Under the pieces are notes generated by a model, which saw nothing but the letters and a program-made list of their open reading frames with translations, did no database searches and was not told the DNA's origin. Shown in pieces: positions 27,886 through 36,612 of a stretch of DNA of 42,085 nt; the first letter of the stretch is position 1, and each line of letters begins with the position of its first letter. Source of the stretch: Rhizobiales bacterium CCH10-E5 (GTDB lineage Bacteria; Pseudomonadota; Alphaproteobacteria; Rhizobiales; Beijerinckiaceae); contig LSIG01000188.1 of assembly GCA_001556125.1 (NCBI GenBank), positions 1 to 42,085 of the forward strand, given 5' to 3'. The translations under genes were made by a program, and so were the position numbers.

Positions 27886-27950
27886 CCGGTTCACGTCGCA
27901 TCCCGTCGCGCCAAAGGGGCGAAGTCGCGCCGAGGGGCGTCGTGAACCGG
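27886..27950. other. Long inverted repeat in the cobQ 5' leader
   Basis: CCGGTTCACG at 27886-27895 is the exact complement of CGTGAACCGG at 27941-27950. The 45-nt interval contains a direct repeat GTCGCGCC (27905-27912 and 27924-27931) and a small CGCC/GGCG hairpin. It falls between the predicted cobQ promoter and the cobQ start and would fold in the mRNA leader. Possible roles are a leader-level control element or a decayed repeat. Confidence 0.45.
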
Positions 27951-27958
27951 CTGCACGG

Positions 27959-27997
27959 ACTAAATGATGAATTGTGATGAATGTCAACATTCATCAC
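27959..27997 (-). promoter_or_regulatory. cobQ promoter with TetR-type operator
   Basis: On the minus strand TTGACA (27987-27982), a 17-bp spacer and TTTAGT (27964-27959) form a good promoter toward cobQ. A 24-bp palindrome (arms GTGATGAATGT / ACATTCATCAC, 27974-27997) covers the -35 box. Its core TGATGAAT-N6-ATTCATCA matches the operator at the tetR promoter in sequence and spacing. A third half-site TGATGAAT lies at 27965-27972, exactly 10 bp from the next, on the same helix face. The gap also serves the divergent aminotransferase gene. Confidence 0.65.
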
Positions 27998-28098
27998 TCG
28001 GCATTTTGTAACGGGTTGTCGCGCGGGAGCCGGCGTGCGTCGCAGCCGTCGGCATGCTAGACGCGCGGCCCTGTTCTTCCGCTCAGGCGACCCATGCG

Positions 28099-29259
28099 AT
28101 GAACCCGATCTTCTCCGCCCTTTCGACCAGTGTCTTCGAGGTGATGTCGCAGCTCGCGCGCGAGACCGGCGCCGTCAATCTCGGCCAGGGCTTCCCCGAC
28201 GATCCGGGCCCCCTCGATGTCCGGCGCAAGGCGGCCGATGCCGTGGTCGACGGCTGGAACCAGTATCCGCCGATGATGGGCCTGCCGGAGCTGCGCCGGG
28301 CCACGGCGGCCCATTACAAGCGCTGGCAGGGGCTGGATCTCGATCCCGAAACGGAGATCATGGTCACGTCCGGCGCGACCGAGGCGATCGCGGGCGCGCT
28401 GATGGCGATCCTGTCGCCGGGCGACGAGGTCGTGTTGTTCGAGCCGATGTACGATGCCTATGTCCCGCTGGTGCGCCGCGCCGGCGGCATCCCGAAATTC
28501 GTGACGCTGAAGCCGCCGCAGTTTGGCCTGAGCGAAGAGGCGCTGGCCGCCGCTTTCTCGCCGCGCACCAAGGCGGTGCTGTTCAACAACCCGCTGAATC
28601 CGACGGCGACAATCTTCTCCCCGGCCGATCTCGATCTCCTCGCCGATTTCTGCATCCGCCACGATGCGATCGCGATCTGCGACGAGGTCTGGGAGCATGT
28701 CGTCTTCGACGGCCACCGTCATGTGCCGGTGCTCGGCCGGCCTGACATGCGCGAGCGCACGGTCAAGATCTCCTCGGCCGGCAAGATCTTTTCCCTGACC
28801 GGCTGGAAGGTCGGGCTGGTGATGGCGGCGCCGGACTTGATGAAGGTGCTGGCCAAGGCGCACCAGTACATCACCTTCACCACGCCCCCTAACCTGCAGG
28901 CGGCCGTCGCCTACGGGCTCGGCAAGGAGGACGGCTATTTCGAGGGGATGCGGGCTGATTTCCAGCGCTCGCGCGACCGCTTCGCGCAGGGTCTGACGGA
29001 CCTCGGCTTCAGCGTGCTGCCCAGCGTCGGAACCTATTTCCTCAATGTCGACATCGCGCCCCTGGGCGAAAGCGACGACGTCGATTTCTGCCGCCGGTTG
29101 GTGACCGAGCACGGCGTCGCTGCGATTCCCGTCAGTGCCTTCTATGACCAGGCCGCGGTGAAGACGGTGGTGCGCTTCTGCTTCGCCAAGCGCGACGCCA
29201 CGCTGGACGAGGCCCTGACGCGGCTGGCGAAGCGCCAGCGCGCAGTGTCCGGCGCCTGA
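28099..29259 (+). CDS. Class I/II PLP-dependent aminotransferase
   Basis: A 386-aa fold-type I aminotransferase, nearest in style to methionine/kynurenine aminotransferases (YbdL, KAT); its substrate is not determined. The start is placed at [13 protein letters not shown]; an upstream in-frame ATG at 28054 is possible. Motifs: [43 protein letters not shown] (PLP-stacking Tyr118), [15 protein letters not shown] (Asp195) and the PLP-lysine K229 in [15 protein letters not shown]. It diverges from cobQ across the palindromic operator and may share that control. Confidence 0.9.
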   Translation: MNPIFSALSTSVFEVMSQLARETGAVNLGQGFPDDPGPLDVRRKAADAVVDGWNQYPPMMGLPELRRATAAHYKRWQGLDLDPETEIMVTSGATEAIAGALMAILSPGDEVVLFEPMYDAYVPLVRRAGGIPKFVTLKPPQFGLSEEALAAAFSPRTKAVLFNNPLNPTATIFSPADLDLLADFCIRHDAIAICDEVWEHVVFDGHRHVPVLGRPDMRERTVKISSAGKIFSLTGWKVGLVMAAPDLMKVLAKAHQYITFTTPPNLQAAVAYGLGKEDGYFEGMRADFQRSRDRFAQGLTDLGFSVLPSVGTYFLNVDIAPLGESDDVDFCRRLVTEHGVAAIPVSAFYDQAAVKTVVRFCFAKRDATLDEALTRLAKRQRAVSGA

Positions 29260-29265
29260 CCGCGC

Positions 29266-30657
29266 TCAGCCCCGGCTCATCGCCTCGGCCAGGCTGCCGG
29301 CCTGGATGAGCTTCTTCTGCAGGGCGGCCACCTCGGCGCCGTTCCCGGCCTCTCGCATCGCCTCGACCGCCGCGGCGATCTGAAGCAAGGCTCGCTGCGC
29401 CAGCCCCTGGTCCTTGCGCCGGGCTGCGAGCTGCATCGAGGCCAGCCCCTGATTGGCGGCGCTCGCCGCCCAGAGTTGCGGGCTGCGCTCGCGCCGGCGC
29501 TCCTCGAGCGCCGCATCGAAGGCGGCAACGGCCTCCTCCAGCACCACCGATTCACTGTAGCGTTCACCCATCGCCGCGAGGACGCCGCCCATCTGGTCCT
29601 GCAATTCGGCCCAGCGCAGCGGCTCGCGCTGCCGGTTCACCGTCTTGGCGACCCGGTTGAAGCCGTTGAAGGCGCGCTCCAGCAAGGCGAGATCGCTGGT
29701 CCGTCGTCCCAGAGCAGCCCGCCCGCGCGAAATCAGCTGCTCGGCCTCGAGCCAGCGCACCTCGTCGCCGTCCCGGTTCCAGCGGGCGAGAGCCGTGGCG
29801 AGAGCCGAGATCGCCTCCTCCAGCAACGCATCGTCCTCGCGTTCTTCGGCGAGCGGGATCGCGATCCGGGCAAACCGTAGCTTCAGGGCCCGCCAGAGCA
29901 GCGGGGCCTGGTCGTGACGCAGGTCGTCGAGCGCAGCGCGGCAGCAGGCGAGAGCCTCGGTCAGTCGCCGCTCCTCGCCGGTCAGCCCGGCGAGCCCCGC
30001 CAGCGTCCGCGCCAGCCGTTCCTGCACGGCGGCCCAGGCGGCGGTGTCGTCGAGATTGTCGAGCCCGTTCAGGAGCCTGCGGAAATGCTCGATCGCGGCC
30101 TCGAAGCCCGCCGCATCGCCGAAATCCTCGCCGATCCGGGCCAGCGCGTCGCCCTGGCGCAGGGCCATGTCGCGGCTGCGGGGAATATCTGCCAGCCCGA
30201 TGATGGCGGCAGCTTCCGCATAACGCTGCGAGGCCTCGCGGCAGGCGGTCGGGCTGAGCTCGAGCAGCGCCGTGGCGGCGCGGTCGCTGCGGGTTTCGCC
30301 GGCGGCGACGCGCCGGTCCGCCGGCATGGTGGAAAGATCCGTCATGCCGCCGAAGAAGTGGAGCTCGAGCTGCGCCAGGGCGCGCTCGATCTCGGCGAAC
30401 TGCCCGGCTTCGAGCGCACGGGAGGCCTTGCGTCGTACCTCGTCGACGACGGGGTCCTGGCTCGGGGGCGAGAGTCGGCGCCGCAGCGCGACGACCTCCC
30501 GGGCCTTGCGCCCGAGCAACTGCTCGAGACGCGCCAGATTCGGGCGGACGCCGCTCTTGACGAGGCTGGCCATGGTCGCGAGCAGAACCGCCAGGGGCAC
30601 GTCGTGCCGGTCGGCGATCCTCGCGATCATCGCGGACATGTCGGTCTGAGAGGTCAC
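29266..30657 (-). CDS. Helical TPR-like repeat protein, function unknown
   Basis: A 463-aa protein with no signal peptide or membrane segment; I do not recognise a named family. The GTG start is supported by GGGAGG 7 nt upstream. An N-terminal part (about 1-90, rich in Arg/Leu, with VPLAVLLATMASL) is followed by degenerate tetratricopeptide-like repeats of about 50 residues, recognisable by DDTAAWAAVQERLARTLAGLAGL, APLLWRALKLRFARI, REPLRWAELQDQMGGVLAAMGER and SPQLWAASAANQGLASMQLA, spaced with paired helices between. Such arrays bind peptides or proteins. It converges on the aminotransferase (6 bp) and lies upstream of ridA in the opposite-end sense. Likely cytoplasmic scaffold. Confidence 0.72.
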   Translation of the reverse strand: MTSQTDMSAMIARIADRHDVPLAVLLATMASLVKSGVRPNLARLEQLLGRKAREVVALRRRLSPPSQDPVVDEVRRKASRALEAGQFAEIERALAQLELHFFGGMTDLSTMPADRRVAAGETRSDRAATALLELSPTACREASQRYAEAAAIIGLADIPRSRDMALRQGDALARIGEDFGDAAGFEAAIEHFRRLLNGLDNLDDTAAWAAVQERLARTLAGLAGLTGEERRLTEALACCRAALDDLRHDQAPLLWRALKLRFARIAIPLAEEREDDALLEEAISALATALARWNRDGDEVRWLEAEQLISRGRAALGRRTSDLALLERAFNGFNRVAKTVNRQREPLRWAELQDQMGGVLAAMGERYSESVVLEEAVAAFDAALEERRRERSPQLWAASAANQGLASMQLAARRKDQGLAQRALLQIAAAVEAMREAGNGAEVAALQKKLIQAGSLAEAMSRG

Positions 30658-30728
30658 GATGCCGCCTCCCGTCTCCTGCGGATCACGGCCAGAAACCTGC
30701 GCCCCGTCTCAGGGGGAGCAGGCTGGAC

Positions 30729-31079
30729 TCACTTCGCCGCGATGACGGCGATCTCGACGGTAAACTGCGGCGCCGCCAGCTTCGCCTCCACCGTGGCGCG
30801 GCCGGGCGTCTGGCCGGCGACGACCCATTTGTCCCAGACGCCATTCATCTCGGCGAAGGTGGACATGTCGGACAGCCAGATGTTGACCATCAGCAGCTTG
30901 CTCTTGTCGGTGCCGGCCTCGGCCAGCAGCCCGTCGATGATGCCGAGGATTTCCTCGGTCTGTTCGGCGACGCTCTTGCCCGCGGCCTTGTCCGCGACCT
31001 GACCCGCCAGATAGACGGTGTCGCCATGGACGACGGCCTTGGACATGCGCGGACCGACGGCGATGCGCTGAATGCTCAT
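30729..31079 (-). CDS. RidA family enamine/imine deaminase
   Basis: A 116-aa member of the RidA/YjgF/UK114 family, which hydrolyses reactive enamine/imine intermediates left by PLP enzymes. The start at 31079 (MSIQRIAVGPRMSKAV) has GGAGAT 7 nt upstream; a longer start at 31124 is unlikely. The conserved VYLAGQVAD, IDGLLAEAG and GRATVEAKLA with the substrate-binding Arg are visible. The family closest in form is the RidA-like subgroup (GPRMS... start), so activity could differ from archetypal RidA. The neighbouring aminotransferase is a possible functional partner, by inference. Confidence 0.88.
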   Translation of the reverse strand: MSIQRIAVGPRMSKAVVHGDTVYLAGQVADKAAGKSVAEQTEEILGIIDGLLAEAGTDKSKLLMVNIWLSDMSTFAEMNGVWDKWVVAGQTPGRATVEAKLAAPQFTVEIAVIAAK

Positions 31080-31160
31080 GATCAGATCTCCAGGAAAGGG
31101 CGTCCGCTGGTAGCCTGTGCGCAAGCCCGGCGCAACGCCGCTCAGGTTGCGGAAGTGTCC

Positions 31161-31607
31161 TTACGTCAACGAATTCCAGCCGGCTAACAGGACGCCGTAG
31201 CGGCCTGCCTTGCCGGCGAATACGAGCAGGATGAAACGCCCGAGCGGGTAGTTCAACGTGCCGGCCACGAAGGTCAGCGGATCGCCGCCGATCGGCAGCC
31301 AGGCGAAGAGCAGGGACGGCCAGCCGAAGCGGGCGAACCAGCCCTGCGCCTGGGCCAGCCGCCGCGGATCGGGCCGCAGCCGCCGCGGCAGTTTCTCGAC
31401 GCCGTGACGCGCGATCAGCCGGCCGAGCCACCAATTGAGGACCGAGCCGGCGGTGTTGGCGAGGCTGGCGACCCCGAACAGCAGCAGCGGATCGACCCTC
31501 CCGGCCGCCAGCAGGCCGACAAACACCGCTTCCGATTGCGCCGGCAGCAGCGTCGCGGCGACGAAGGCCGCGCCCGCCATGCCGGCCAGCGACCAGAAGG
31601 TCTCCAT
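31161..31607 (-). CDS. YqaA-like (DedA-related) membrane protein
   Basis: A 148-aa inner-membrane protein. The ATG at 31607 (METFWSLAGMAGAAFVAATLLP) is preferred over the TTG just before it. Features: a first hydrophobic segment ending in the LLPAQSE re-entrant-like motif, a second (VGLLAAGRVDPLLLFGVASLANTAGSVLNWWLG) and the paired FARFGWPSLLFAWLPIGGDPLTFVAG loop characteristic of YqaA/SNARE-associated (DedA-superfamily) proteins. DedA relatives move polyprenyl or other lipids; for YqaA itself the role is unknown. It is 51 bp downstream of coaA on the same strand. Confidence 0.82.
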   Translation of the reverse strand: METFWSLAGMAGAAFVAATLLPAQSEAVFVGLLAAGRVDPLLLFGVASLANTAGSVLNWWLGRLIARHGVEKLPRRLRPDPRRLAQAQGWFARFGWPSLLFAWLPIGGDPLTFVAGTLNYPLGRFILLVFAGKAGRYGVLLAGWNSLT

Positions 31608-31658
31608 CAATGCGCCATGTCTGAGAAGCGGATCGGGGCTGCGCGGGGCGTCATCGCC

Positions 31659-32633
31659 TCAGAGCCGCCGCAGCGCGACCTGCTGGATCCGGTGGCTCGC
31701 GCCCTTGGTCAGGATCAGGCTGGCACGCTGACGCGTCGGCAGGATGTTCTCCTGCAGATTCGGCAGGTTGATCCCGGTCCAGAGGTTCTCCGCGATCGTC
31801 AGCGCCTCCTCCTCCGGGATCTCGGCATATTTCCGGAAGAAGGAGCGCGGGTCGCGGAAGGCCGTCTGGCGCAGTGTCATGAAGCGGTTGACGTACCAGC
31901 GGTGAAGATCGTTCTCGTCCGCATCGAGATACACGGAGAAATCGAAATAATCCGAGACGAAGGGGATGACCGTGCCGTCCTTCGGCATCCGGCTCGGCTG
32001 CAGCACGTTCAGCCCCTCGAGGATCAGGATGTCCGGCCGCTCGACCGTCACCGTCTCGCCCGGCACCACGTCGTAGACGAGGTGGGAGTAGACCGGCGCC
32101 TTGACCTGCGGCTTGCCGGCCTTGACGTCGGAAAGGAAGCGCAGGATCGCCGAGCCGTCATAGCTCTCGGGGAAACCCTTGCGCTGCATCAGCCCGCGAC
32201 GCTCGAGCTCGGCGTTCGGCAGCAGGAAGCCGTCGGTGGTGACGAGCTCGACCTTGGGCGTGTTCGGCCAGCGCGAGAGCAGCGCCTTGAGCACGCGCGC
32301 CGTGGTCGACTTGCCGACCGCGACCGAGCCGGCGACCCCGATGATGTAGGGAACCTTGACCTCGGCCTCGGCCAGCAGGAAGCGCTGCGTCGCCTTGAAC
32401 AGTCCCTGCGTCGCGGCGACGTAGAGCGAGAGCAGGCGCGACAGCGGCAGGTAGATCGCGACGATCTCGTCGAGCGAGATCGGGTCGTTGATCGACTGCA
32501 GCTTGGTCAGGTCGTCGACCGACAGCGTCAGCGGCGTGTCCGCGCGCAGATGCGCCCACTCGTCGCGGGTGAAGCTGCGATAGGGCGAATCGAGTTCGGG
32601 AAGGGCCGGGGCGGGCATCGCGCGCTGGTCCAT
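31659..32633 (-). CDS. coaA: Pantothenate kinase, type I
   Basis: First and controlling step of CoA synthesis, phosphorylating pantothenate. It is 324 aa from the ATG at 32633 ([18 protein letters not shown]); the frame continues to a TTG at 32666, which is less likely. The P-loop is [39 protein letters not shown] and ILEGLNVLQ are the usual substrate-site motifs of CoaA. It is 54 bp after hisE on the minus strand, the standard hisF-hisE-coaA arrangement of Rhizobiales, but away from hisBHA. Confidence 0.96.
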   Translation of the reverse strand: MDQRAMPAPALPELDSPYRSFTRDEWAHLRADTPLTLSVDDLTKLQSINDPISLDEIVAIYLPLSRLLSLYVAATQGLFKATQRFLLAEAEVKVPYIIGVAGSVAVGKSTTARVLKALLSRWPNTPKVELVTTDGFLLPNAELERRGLMQRKGFPESYDGSAILRFLSDVKAGKPQVKAPVYSHLVYDVVPGETVTVERPDILILEGLNVLQPSRMPKDGTVIPFVSDYFDFSVYLDADENDLHRWYVNRFMTLRQTAFRDPRSFFRKYAEIPEEEALTIAENLWTGINLPNLQENILPTRQRASLILTKGASHRIQQVALRRL

Positions 32634-32687
32634 GGTGCGGCCCGCAATCCAGGCTTCGAGGTTCAACGCAGGACTAGCCTCGGCTCT

Positions 32688-33005
32688 TCAACGGGGGCGT
32701 GCGGCTTTCTCCGCCAGACCGGAGCGCACGGTGCGGGCCTCAAGCTGGCTCAACACGTCCTGCAATGCAACATCGCGGGCCTTGAGTACAACCAAGAGAT
32801 GATAGAGCACATCCGCGCTTTCCGCGATCAGTTCCTCCCGGTCGCCCTTCACGGCGGCAATCACGGCCTCGACCGCCTCCTCGCCGAATTTCTTGGCGCA
32901 GCGCTCCGGCCCGGCCGCGAGGAGCTTGGCCGTCCAGGATTCGTCCGGGGAGCCGGCGGCGCGCTCGGCGATGCGGGCTTCGAGATCGGTGAGGGTGAAG
33001 GTCAT
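32688..33005 (-). CDS. hisE: Phosphoribosyl-ATP diphosphatase
   Basis: Second step of histidine synthesis, removing pyrophosphate from phosphoribosyl-ATP. It is 105 aa from [16 protein letters not shown]; the open frame upstream overlaps hisF. A MazG-like all-helical protein with [28 protein letters not shown] and the metal-binding [16 protein letters not shown]. The stand-alone form (without HisI) is normal in alphaproteobacteria. Only 4 bp separate it from hisF. Confidence 0.95.
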   Translation of the reverse strand: MTFTLTDLEARIAERAAGSPDESWTAKLLAAGPERCAKKFGEEAVEAVIAAVKGDREELIAESADVLYHLLVVLKARDVALQDVLSQLEARTVRSGLAEKAARPR

Positions 33006-33009
33006 CGCT

Positions 33010-33771
33010 TCAATCCAGCCGCATCGCCAAGCCCGCCCGCGCCATATGCGCCTTGGCCTCGGGGATGGTGTAGGTGCCGAAATGGAAGATCGAGGCCGCG
33101 AGCACGGCCGAGGCATGGCCCTCTCGCACGCCGTTGACGAGATCGTCGAGGTCGCCGACGCCGCCCGAGGCGATCACCGGGACGCTGACCGCATCCGCGA
33201 TCGCGCGCGTCAGGCCGAGATCGTAGCCGACCTTGGTGCCGTCGCGGTCCATCGAGGTCACCAGTAATTCGCCGGCACCCAGCGAGACGACCTCCTGCGC
33301 GAAGGCCACCGCCTCCAGACCCGTGGGGTTGCGGCCGCCATGGGTGAAGATCTCCCAGCGCCCCGGCGAAACCTGCTTGGCGTCGATCGCGACGACGATG
33401 CACTGGTCGCCGAACTTCTCGGCCGCCTGCTTGACGAACTGCCGGTTGGTCACGGCGGCGGTGTTGATCGAGACCTTGTCGGCGCCCGCCAGCAGGAGCC
33501 CGCGGATGTCCTCGACCTTGCGCACCCCGCCGCCGACGGTAAGCGGCATGAAGCAGGCTTCCGCGGTCCGCGTCACCACGTCGAACAGGATGCCGCGGTC
33601 CTCGTGGCTCGCGGTGATGTCGAGGAAGCAGAGTTCGTCGGCCCCGGCCGCATCATAGGCCTTGGCGGCCTCCACGGGGTCGCCCGCATCGACGAGGTCG
33701 AGGAATTGCACGCCTTTGACGACGCGGCCGTCCTTGACGTCGAGGCAGGGAATGATGCGGGTCTTGAGCAT
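33010..33771 (-). CDS. hisF: Imidazole glycerol phosphate synthase, cyclase subunit
   Basis: Uses ammonia from HisH to turn PRFAR into imidazole-glycerol phosphate and AICAR. The 253-aa barrel starts at [20 protein letters not shown]; catalytic D11 is in CLDVKDG and the second Asp in [13 protein letters not shown]. Phosphate loops are LTVGGGVRK and VIASGGVGD. It heads the minus-strand hisF-hisE-coaA group. Its complex partner hisH and the isomerase hisA are 30 kb away on the plus strand, so the two halves of the enzyme are under separate promoters here. Confidence 0.97.
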   Translation of the reverse strand: MLKTRIIPCLDVKDGRVVKGVQFLDLVDAGDPVEAAKAYDAAGADELCFLDITASHEDRGILFDVVTRTAEACFMPLTVGGGVRKVEDIRGLLLAGADKVSINTAAVTNRQFVKQAAEKFGDQCIVVAIDAKQVSPGRWEIFTHGGRNPTGLEAVAFAQEVVSLGAGELLVTSMDRDGTKVGYDLGLTRAIADAVSVPVIASGGVGDLDDLVNGVREGHASAVLAASIFHFGTYTIPEAKAHMARAGLAMRLD

Positions 33772-33829
33772 GGCAAAGCCGGCTTCCGGGAGGGCTGGCG
33801 CGAGCCTATGCCGGATTTCGGCTCCGCCG

Positions 33830-34606
33830 TCACCCCGGCGGCGGCGCCTCGGTGGCCTGCGCCCTTTGCGCTGTTTCGACAATCCAGCCCCAGAAGCTGC
33901 GGAACCACGCCTCGCTCTCCGCCAGCAGGCGCGGCGTCAGCGCGACCCGGCCCCGACTGCGGTCCTGCACCAGCAGTCCCTCCGCCTCGGACCGGTTGAT
34001 CACATTGCGGACATGCGAATGGGAGAGGCCGAGGCGCGCGGCGACCTCGCGGGCGTGAAGGTCGAACCAGGCCAGATCGCCGGGCTCGCCCGCCGCTGCG
34101 CGATGATGCGCGCCGAGGAGGATGAGCCCGATCCGATCCCCGCAGTCGAAGCGGTCGAGCCAGGCCCAGGCGCTGTTCCCGGCCGTCGCCTCCCGCGTCC
34201 GCGCGAAGAGATCGCGGGCATGGCCGAGAAACAGCCGCAGGAAGGCATCGTCGCTGCGCAGCCGCTCCGCCAGCCCGGCCTCGGTCAGGCCCAGGATCTC
34301 GCCGCAGCGGGCATGGTGCGACAGCCATTGCCGCAGCCCCTCATAGAGCGGCGGGGCGGGCACCAGCCAGGCCGAACGGGCATCGCCGGGCACGGGCTCG
34401 CGCGTCACATAGCCGGCGAGCCGCAGCAGCCCGAAGAAGGCGGCGAGCGTGCGGGCGCTGCCCATCTCGCGCTGGACCAGCGCCAGAGTCGGCCTCGGAC
34501 CGGCGCCGCGCTCGGCCTCGCAATGCATGACGACGACGAGACCGGCGGCATGGGACTGCAGGTTGCGGCCAAAGATCCGACTGACGATCTTCTCGGCCAT
34601 ATGCAT
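33830..34606 (-). CDS. Putative transcriptional regulator with two winged-helix regions
   Basis: I do not recognise a named family. The 258-aa reading from [15 protein letters not shown] shows two DNA-binding-like regions. Near residues 45-80, [29 protein letters not shown] resembles a MarR-type helix pair and wing. Near residues 185-235, [31 protein letters not shown] is a clear helix-turn-helix with a following wing. The middle is helical with many Arg/His. The frame runs up to a TTG at 34708, but that codon lies in a predicted -35 box, so a start downstream (34606 or 34600) is more likely. It diverges from the exported carbonic anhydrase and ends 58 bp from hisF. Confidence 0.7.
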   Translation of the reverse strand: MHMAEKIVSRIFGRNLQSHAAGLVVVMHCEAERGAGPRPTLALVQREMGSARTLAAFFGLLRLAGYVTREPVPGDARSAWLVPAPPLYEGLRQWLSHHARCGEILGLTEAGLAERLRSDDAFLRLFLGHARDLFARTREATAGNSAWAWLDRFDCGDRIGLILLGAHHRAAAGEPGDLAWFDLHAREVAARLGLSHSHVRNVINRSEAEGLLVQDRSRGRVALTPRLLAESEAWFRSFWGWIVETAQRAQATEAPPPG

Positions 34607-34679
34607 CCGCAGCACCGAGTCCGCGCAATGGAGAATCGCGCGCGGATAGCTGGCGGGCCCGGTTGGGGCTCGTGAAATA

Positions 34680-34708
34680 GGAATAATTTGGCGCGAATTG
34701 TAATTCAA
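34680..34708 (-). promoter_or_regulatory. Possible promoter of the winged-helix regulator
   Basis: Minus-strand TTGAAT (34708-34703), a 17-bp spacer and TATTCC (34685-34680), in an AT-rich patch unusual for this genome. It would give a leader of about 65-70 nt to the ATG at 34606. Confidence 0.45.
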
Positions 34709-34733
34709 CGGAAGATAACAGCCTCTTTCAAGG

Positions 34734-34768
34734 ATCGTTCAGCAAGTCCTTGCTGTCGAAAGAACGAT
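34734..34768. promoter_or_regulatory. Nested palindrome upstream of carbonic anhydrase
   Basis: An inner perfect repeat CAGCAAG-TC-CTTGCTG (34740-34755) lies within an outer pair ATCGTTC (34734-34740) / GAACGAT (34762-34768). It lies in the divergent gap between the winged-helix regulator and the carbonic anhydrase, about 110 bp before the latter. An operator for the adjacent regulator is the simplest reading; an RNA hairpin is the alternative. Nothing else in this gap looks like a gene. Confidence 0.5.
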
Positions 34769-34878
34769 GCAGACTTTGGACTGTTCCACTATTGCAGCAT
34801 CGATACTGTTGCAAGGCAAGCCGGGCGTGTCGCTTCATCCGGATGTGGACGCTGCGGCTGGCTTGAAGGATGGCTCCC

Positions 34879-35601
34879 ATGTGCGACCGCTGTGCCTCGA
34901 ACGCCCGCTTTTCCTCCCTGTCCCGCCGGGCCGCGCTCGGCCTCGGCGCAGGTTTCGCGCTTTCGGCCGGCCTCGCCGGGCCGGGCTGGGCGCAAGCGAC
35001 CGCCGCGCCCGCGCCGATCACCGGCGCGGAGGCGCTCGACCGGCTGATGGCCGGCAATGCCCGCTATGCGGCCAACAAGCCCAACCAGCGCGACTTCTCG
35101 GCCGGCCGCGCGGCCCGGACGCGTTCGCAGCACCCCTTTGCCTCGATCGTCAGCTGCGCCGATTCCCGTCTCGCGCCCGAACTTGCCTTCGACCAGGGCG
35201 CCGGCGATCTCTTCGTGGTCCGGGTCGCCGGCAATTTCGTCAATGAGGACGGGCTGGCGAGCCTGGAATTCGGCGCCGCTGTGCTGCAATCGCCCCTGAT
35301 TCTGGTGCTCGGTCACACGCGCTGCGGCGCCATCGCCTCGACGATCGACGTCGTGAAGAACGGCACGCAATTGCCCGGCCACCTCCCCTCGCTGATCAAC
35401 GCGATCAGGCCGGCCGTGCTCGACGCGCAGAAAGCCGGCGCGCCCGATCTGCTGGAGGCGGCGATCGAGGCCAATGTCCGCCTCAATGTCGAACGATTGA
35501 AGAGCGCCGCGCCGATCCTCGCCGAGCGCGTGGCCCAGAAGAAGCTCACCGTCGCCGGGGGCGTCTATGATCTCGCGACAGGCAAGGTGAAGCTCATCTG
35601 A
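34879..35601 (+). CDS. Beta-carbonic anhydrase with twin-arginine signal
   Basis: Interconverts CO2 and bicarbonate. The 240-aa protein starts at 34879, 8 nt after GAAGGA; the ATG at 34870 overlaps that ribosome site. A Tat-type signal is seen: SLSRRAALG (R16-R17), a hydrophobic core, and WAQA before the mature start, so it is probably exported folded to the periplasm. Zinc-site residues are C93, D95 and R97 (SCADSR), H146 and C149 (LGHTRCG). The N-terminus also carries a CDRC motif ahead of the signal. Periplasmic beta-type enzymes are less usual than cytoplasmic ones. It converges on the TauE-like gene. Confidence 0.9.
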   Translation: MCDRCASNARFSSLSRRAALGLGAGFALSAGLAGPGWAQATAAPAPITGAEALDRLMAGNARYAANKPNQRDFSAGRAARTRSQHPFASIVSCADSRLAPELAFDQGAGDLFVVRVAGNFVNEDGLASLEFGAAVLQSPLILVLGHTRCGAIASTIDVVKNGTQLPGHLPSLINAIRPAVLDAQKAGAPDLLEAAIEANVRLNVERLKSAAPILAERVAQKKLTVAGGVYDLATGKVKLI

Positions 35602-35624
35602 GGTCGTGTGAGACGACCGCCGCG

Positions 35625-36377
35625 TCAGAAGCCGGCGGCGCGGCGCAGCAGGTCGATGCCGACCACCGTTAGGATCGCCTTGATCGCGATCGCGAACCAG
35701 CGCTCCGGCAGCCGTTCCAGCAGCCTCGTCCCCAGCATCGTTCCGGCGAAGCCCGAGACGATCATGGCGCCGATCAACGGCAGCCAGTCCGAGAAGGCAA
35801 AGCCCAGCGCGCCGAAGGCGAAGACCTTGAGCAGGTGCTGGATCGTCGTGCAGGCGGCATGGGTGGCGATCAGCTGGCGCTTCTCCAGCTTGAGCGGCAG
35901 CAGCAGCGCCTGGACGAAGGGCCCGGTCGCGCCGACGAACATGGTGATGATGGTCGAGAGCCCTCCGCCGATCACCAGTCCGCTCGAGGCCAGCCCGGGG
36001 ATCCGCGGCTTGGGCAGCCAGGTCATGACGAGGATAAAGGCGCCGAGCAGGCCGAGCAGGATGCGCTCGGGCAGTTCGACCACCAGCAGCGCGCCGATCA
36101 CGGCCCCGATCACGGAACCCGCGGTGAAGCGCGCCACCAGCGGCCAGAGCGCGTGCGCCCGCTGCACATAGGTGCGCCCGACATTGGAGCCGACCTGGAC
36201 CAGCCCGTGAACCGCGATGATCACCGAGGGCGGCACGGTGCCGGCGAGCGCGCCGAGCATCGCCACCCCGCCGCCGATGCCGAAGGCGGCGGTGAAGGCC
36301 GAGGTCAGGAAGCTGACGGCGATCAGCAGCAGCGCGATGGCGGGCGCGACGCCGGCCGGCAGGAGCATGTCGAGCAT
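35625..36377 (-). CDS. TauE/SafE family membrane transporter
   Basis: Inner-membrane protein of 250 aa with about eight hydrophobic helices, of the TauE/SafE (TSUP) family, linked to export of sulfite, sulfonates or related anions. The twin family signature appears near the N-terminus (TAAFGIGGGVAMLGAL) and in the second half (VGATGPFVQALLLPL). The substrate cannot be assigned. The neighbours (carbonic anhydrase, L,D-transpeptidase) give no metabolic hint. Confidence 0.85.
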   Translation of the reverse strand: MLDMLLPAGVAPAIALLLIAVSFLTSAFTAAFGIGGGVAMLGALAGTVPPSVIIAVHGLVQVGSNVGRTYVQRAHALWPLVARFTAGSVIGAVIGALLVVELPERILLGLLGAFILVMTWLPKPRIPGLASSGLVIGGGLSTIITMFVGATGPFVQALLLPLKLEKRQLIATHAACTTIQHLLKVFAFGALGFAFSDWLPLIGAMIVSGFAGTMLGTRLLERLPERWFAIAIKAILTVVGIDLLRRAAGF

Positions 36378-36612
36378 GGAGGACCGGGAGCGCCGGGAGA
36401 AGATGGGACGCCTTTTGCTACACCTGCCAGCGCTCCCCGCAAAGCTGTGAGGACGAGAGCCTGCCCCGGTCCGGAAACCACGATTGGGCCGCGCGCTTTA
36501 CAAGCGCCGGCTGTCGGCGTTTGCTGATCGGCAATGGCCGCCGCTCCGGGCCCGATCCCGGTGCAGGACAAGGCCGAGGCGTTCAGCGGTTGCGTGTTTT
36601 CGGAGTGGTGTG

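Noticed and set aside
27827..27958. Cobalamin riboswitch upstream of cobQ
   Set aside because: No B12-box-like or other conserved cobalamin-riboswitch segment was found in the leader on the coding strand.
34607..34708. TTG at 34708 as start of the winged-helix regulator
   Set aside because: The codon lies inside a TTGAAT-N17-TATTCC promoter-like sequence and has no ribosome site; a downstream ATG is more likely, though not certain.
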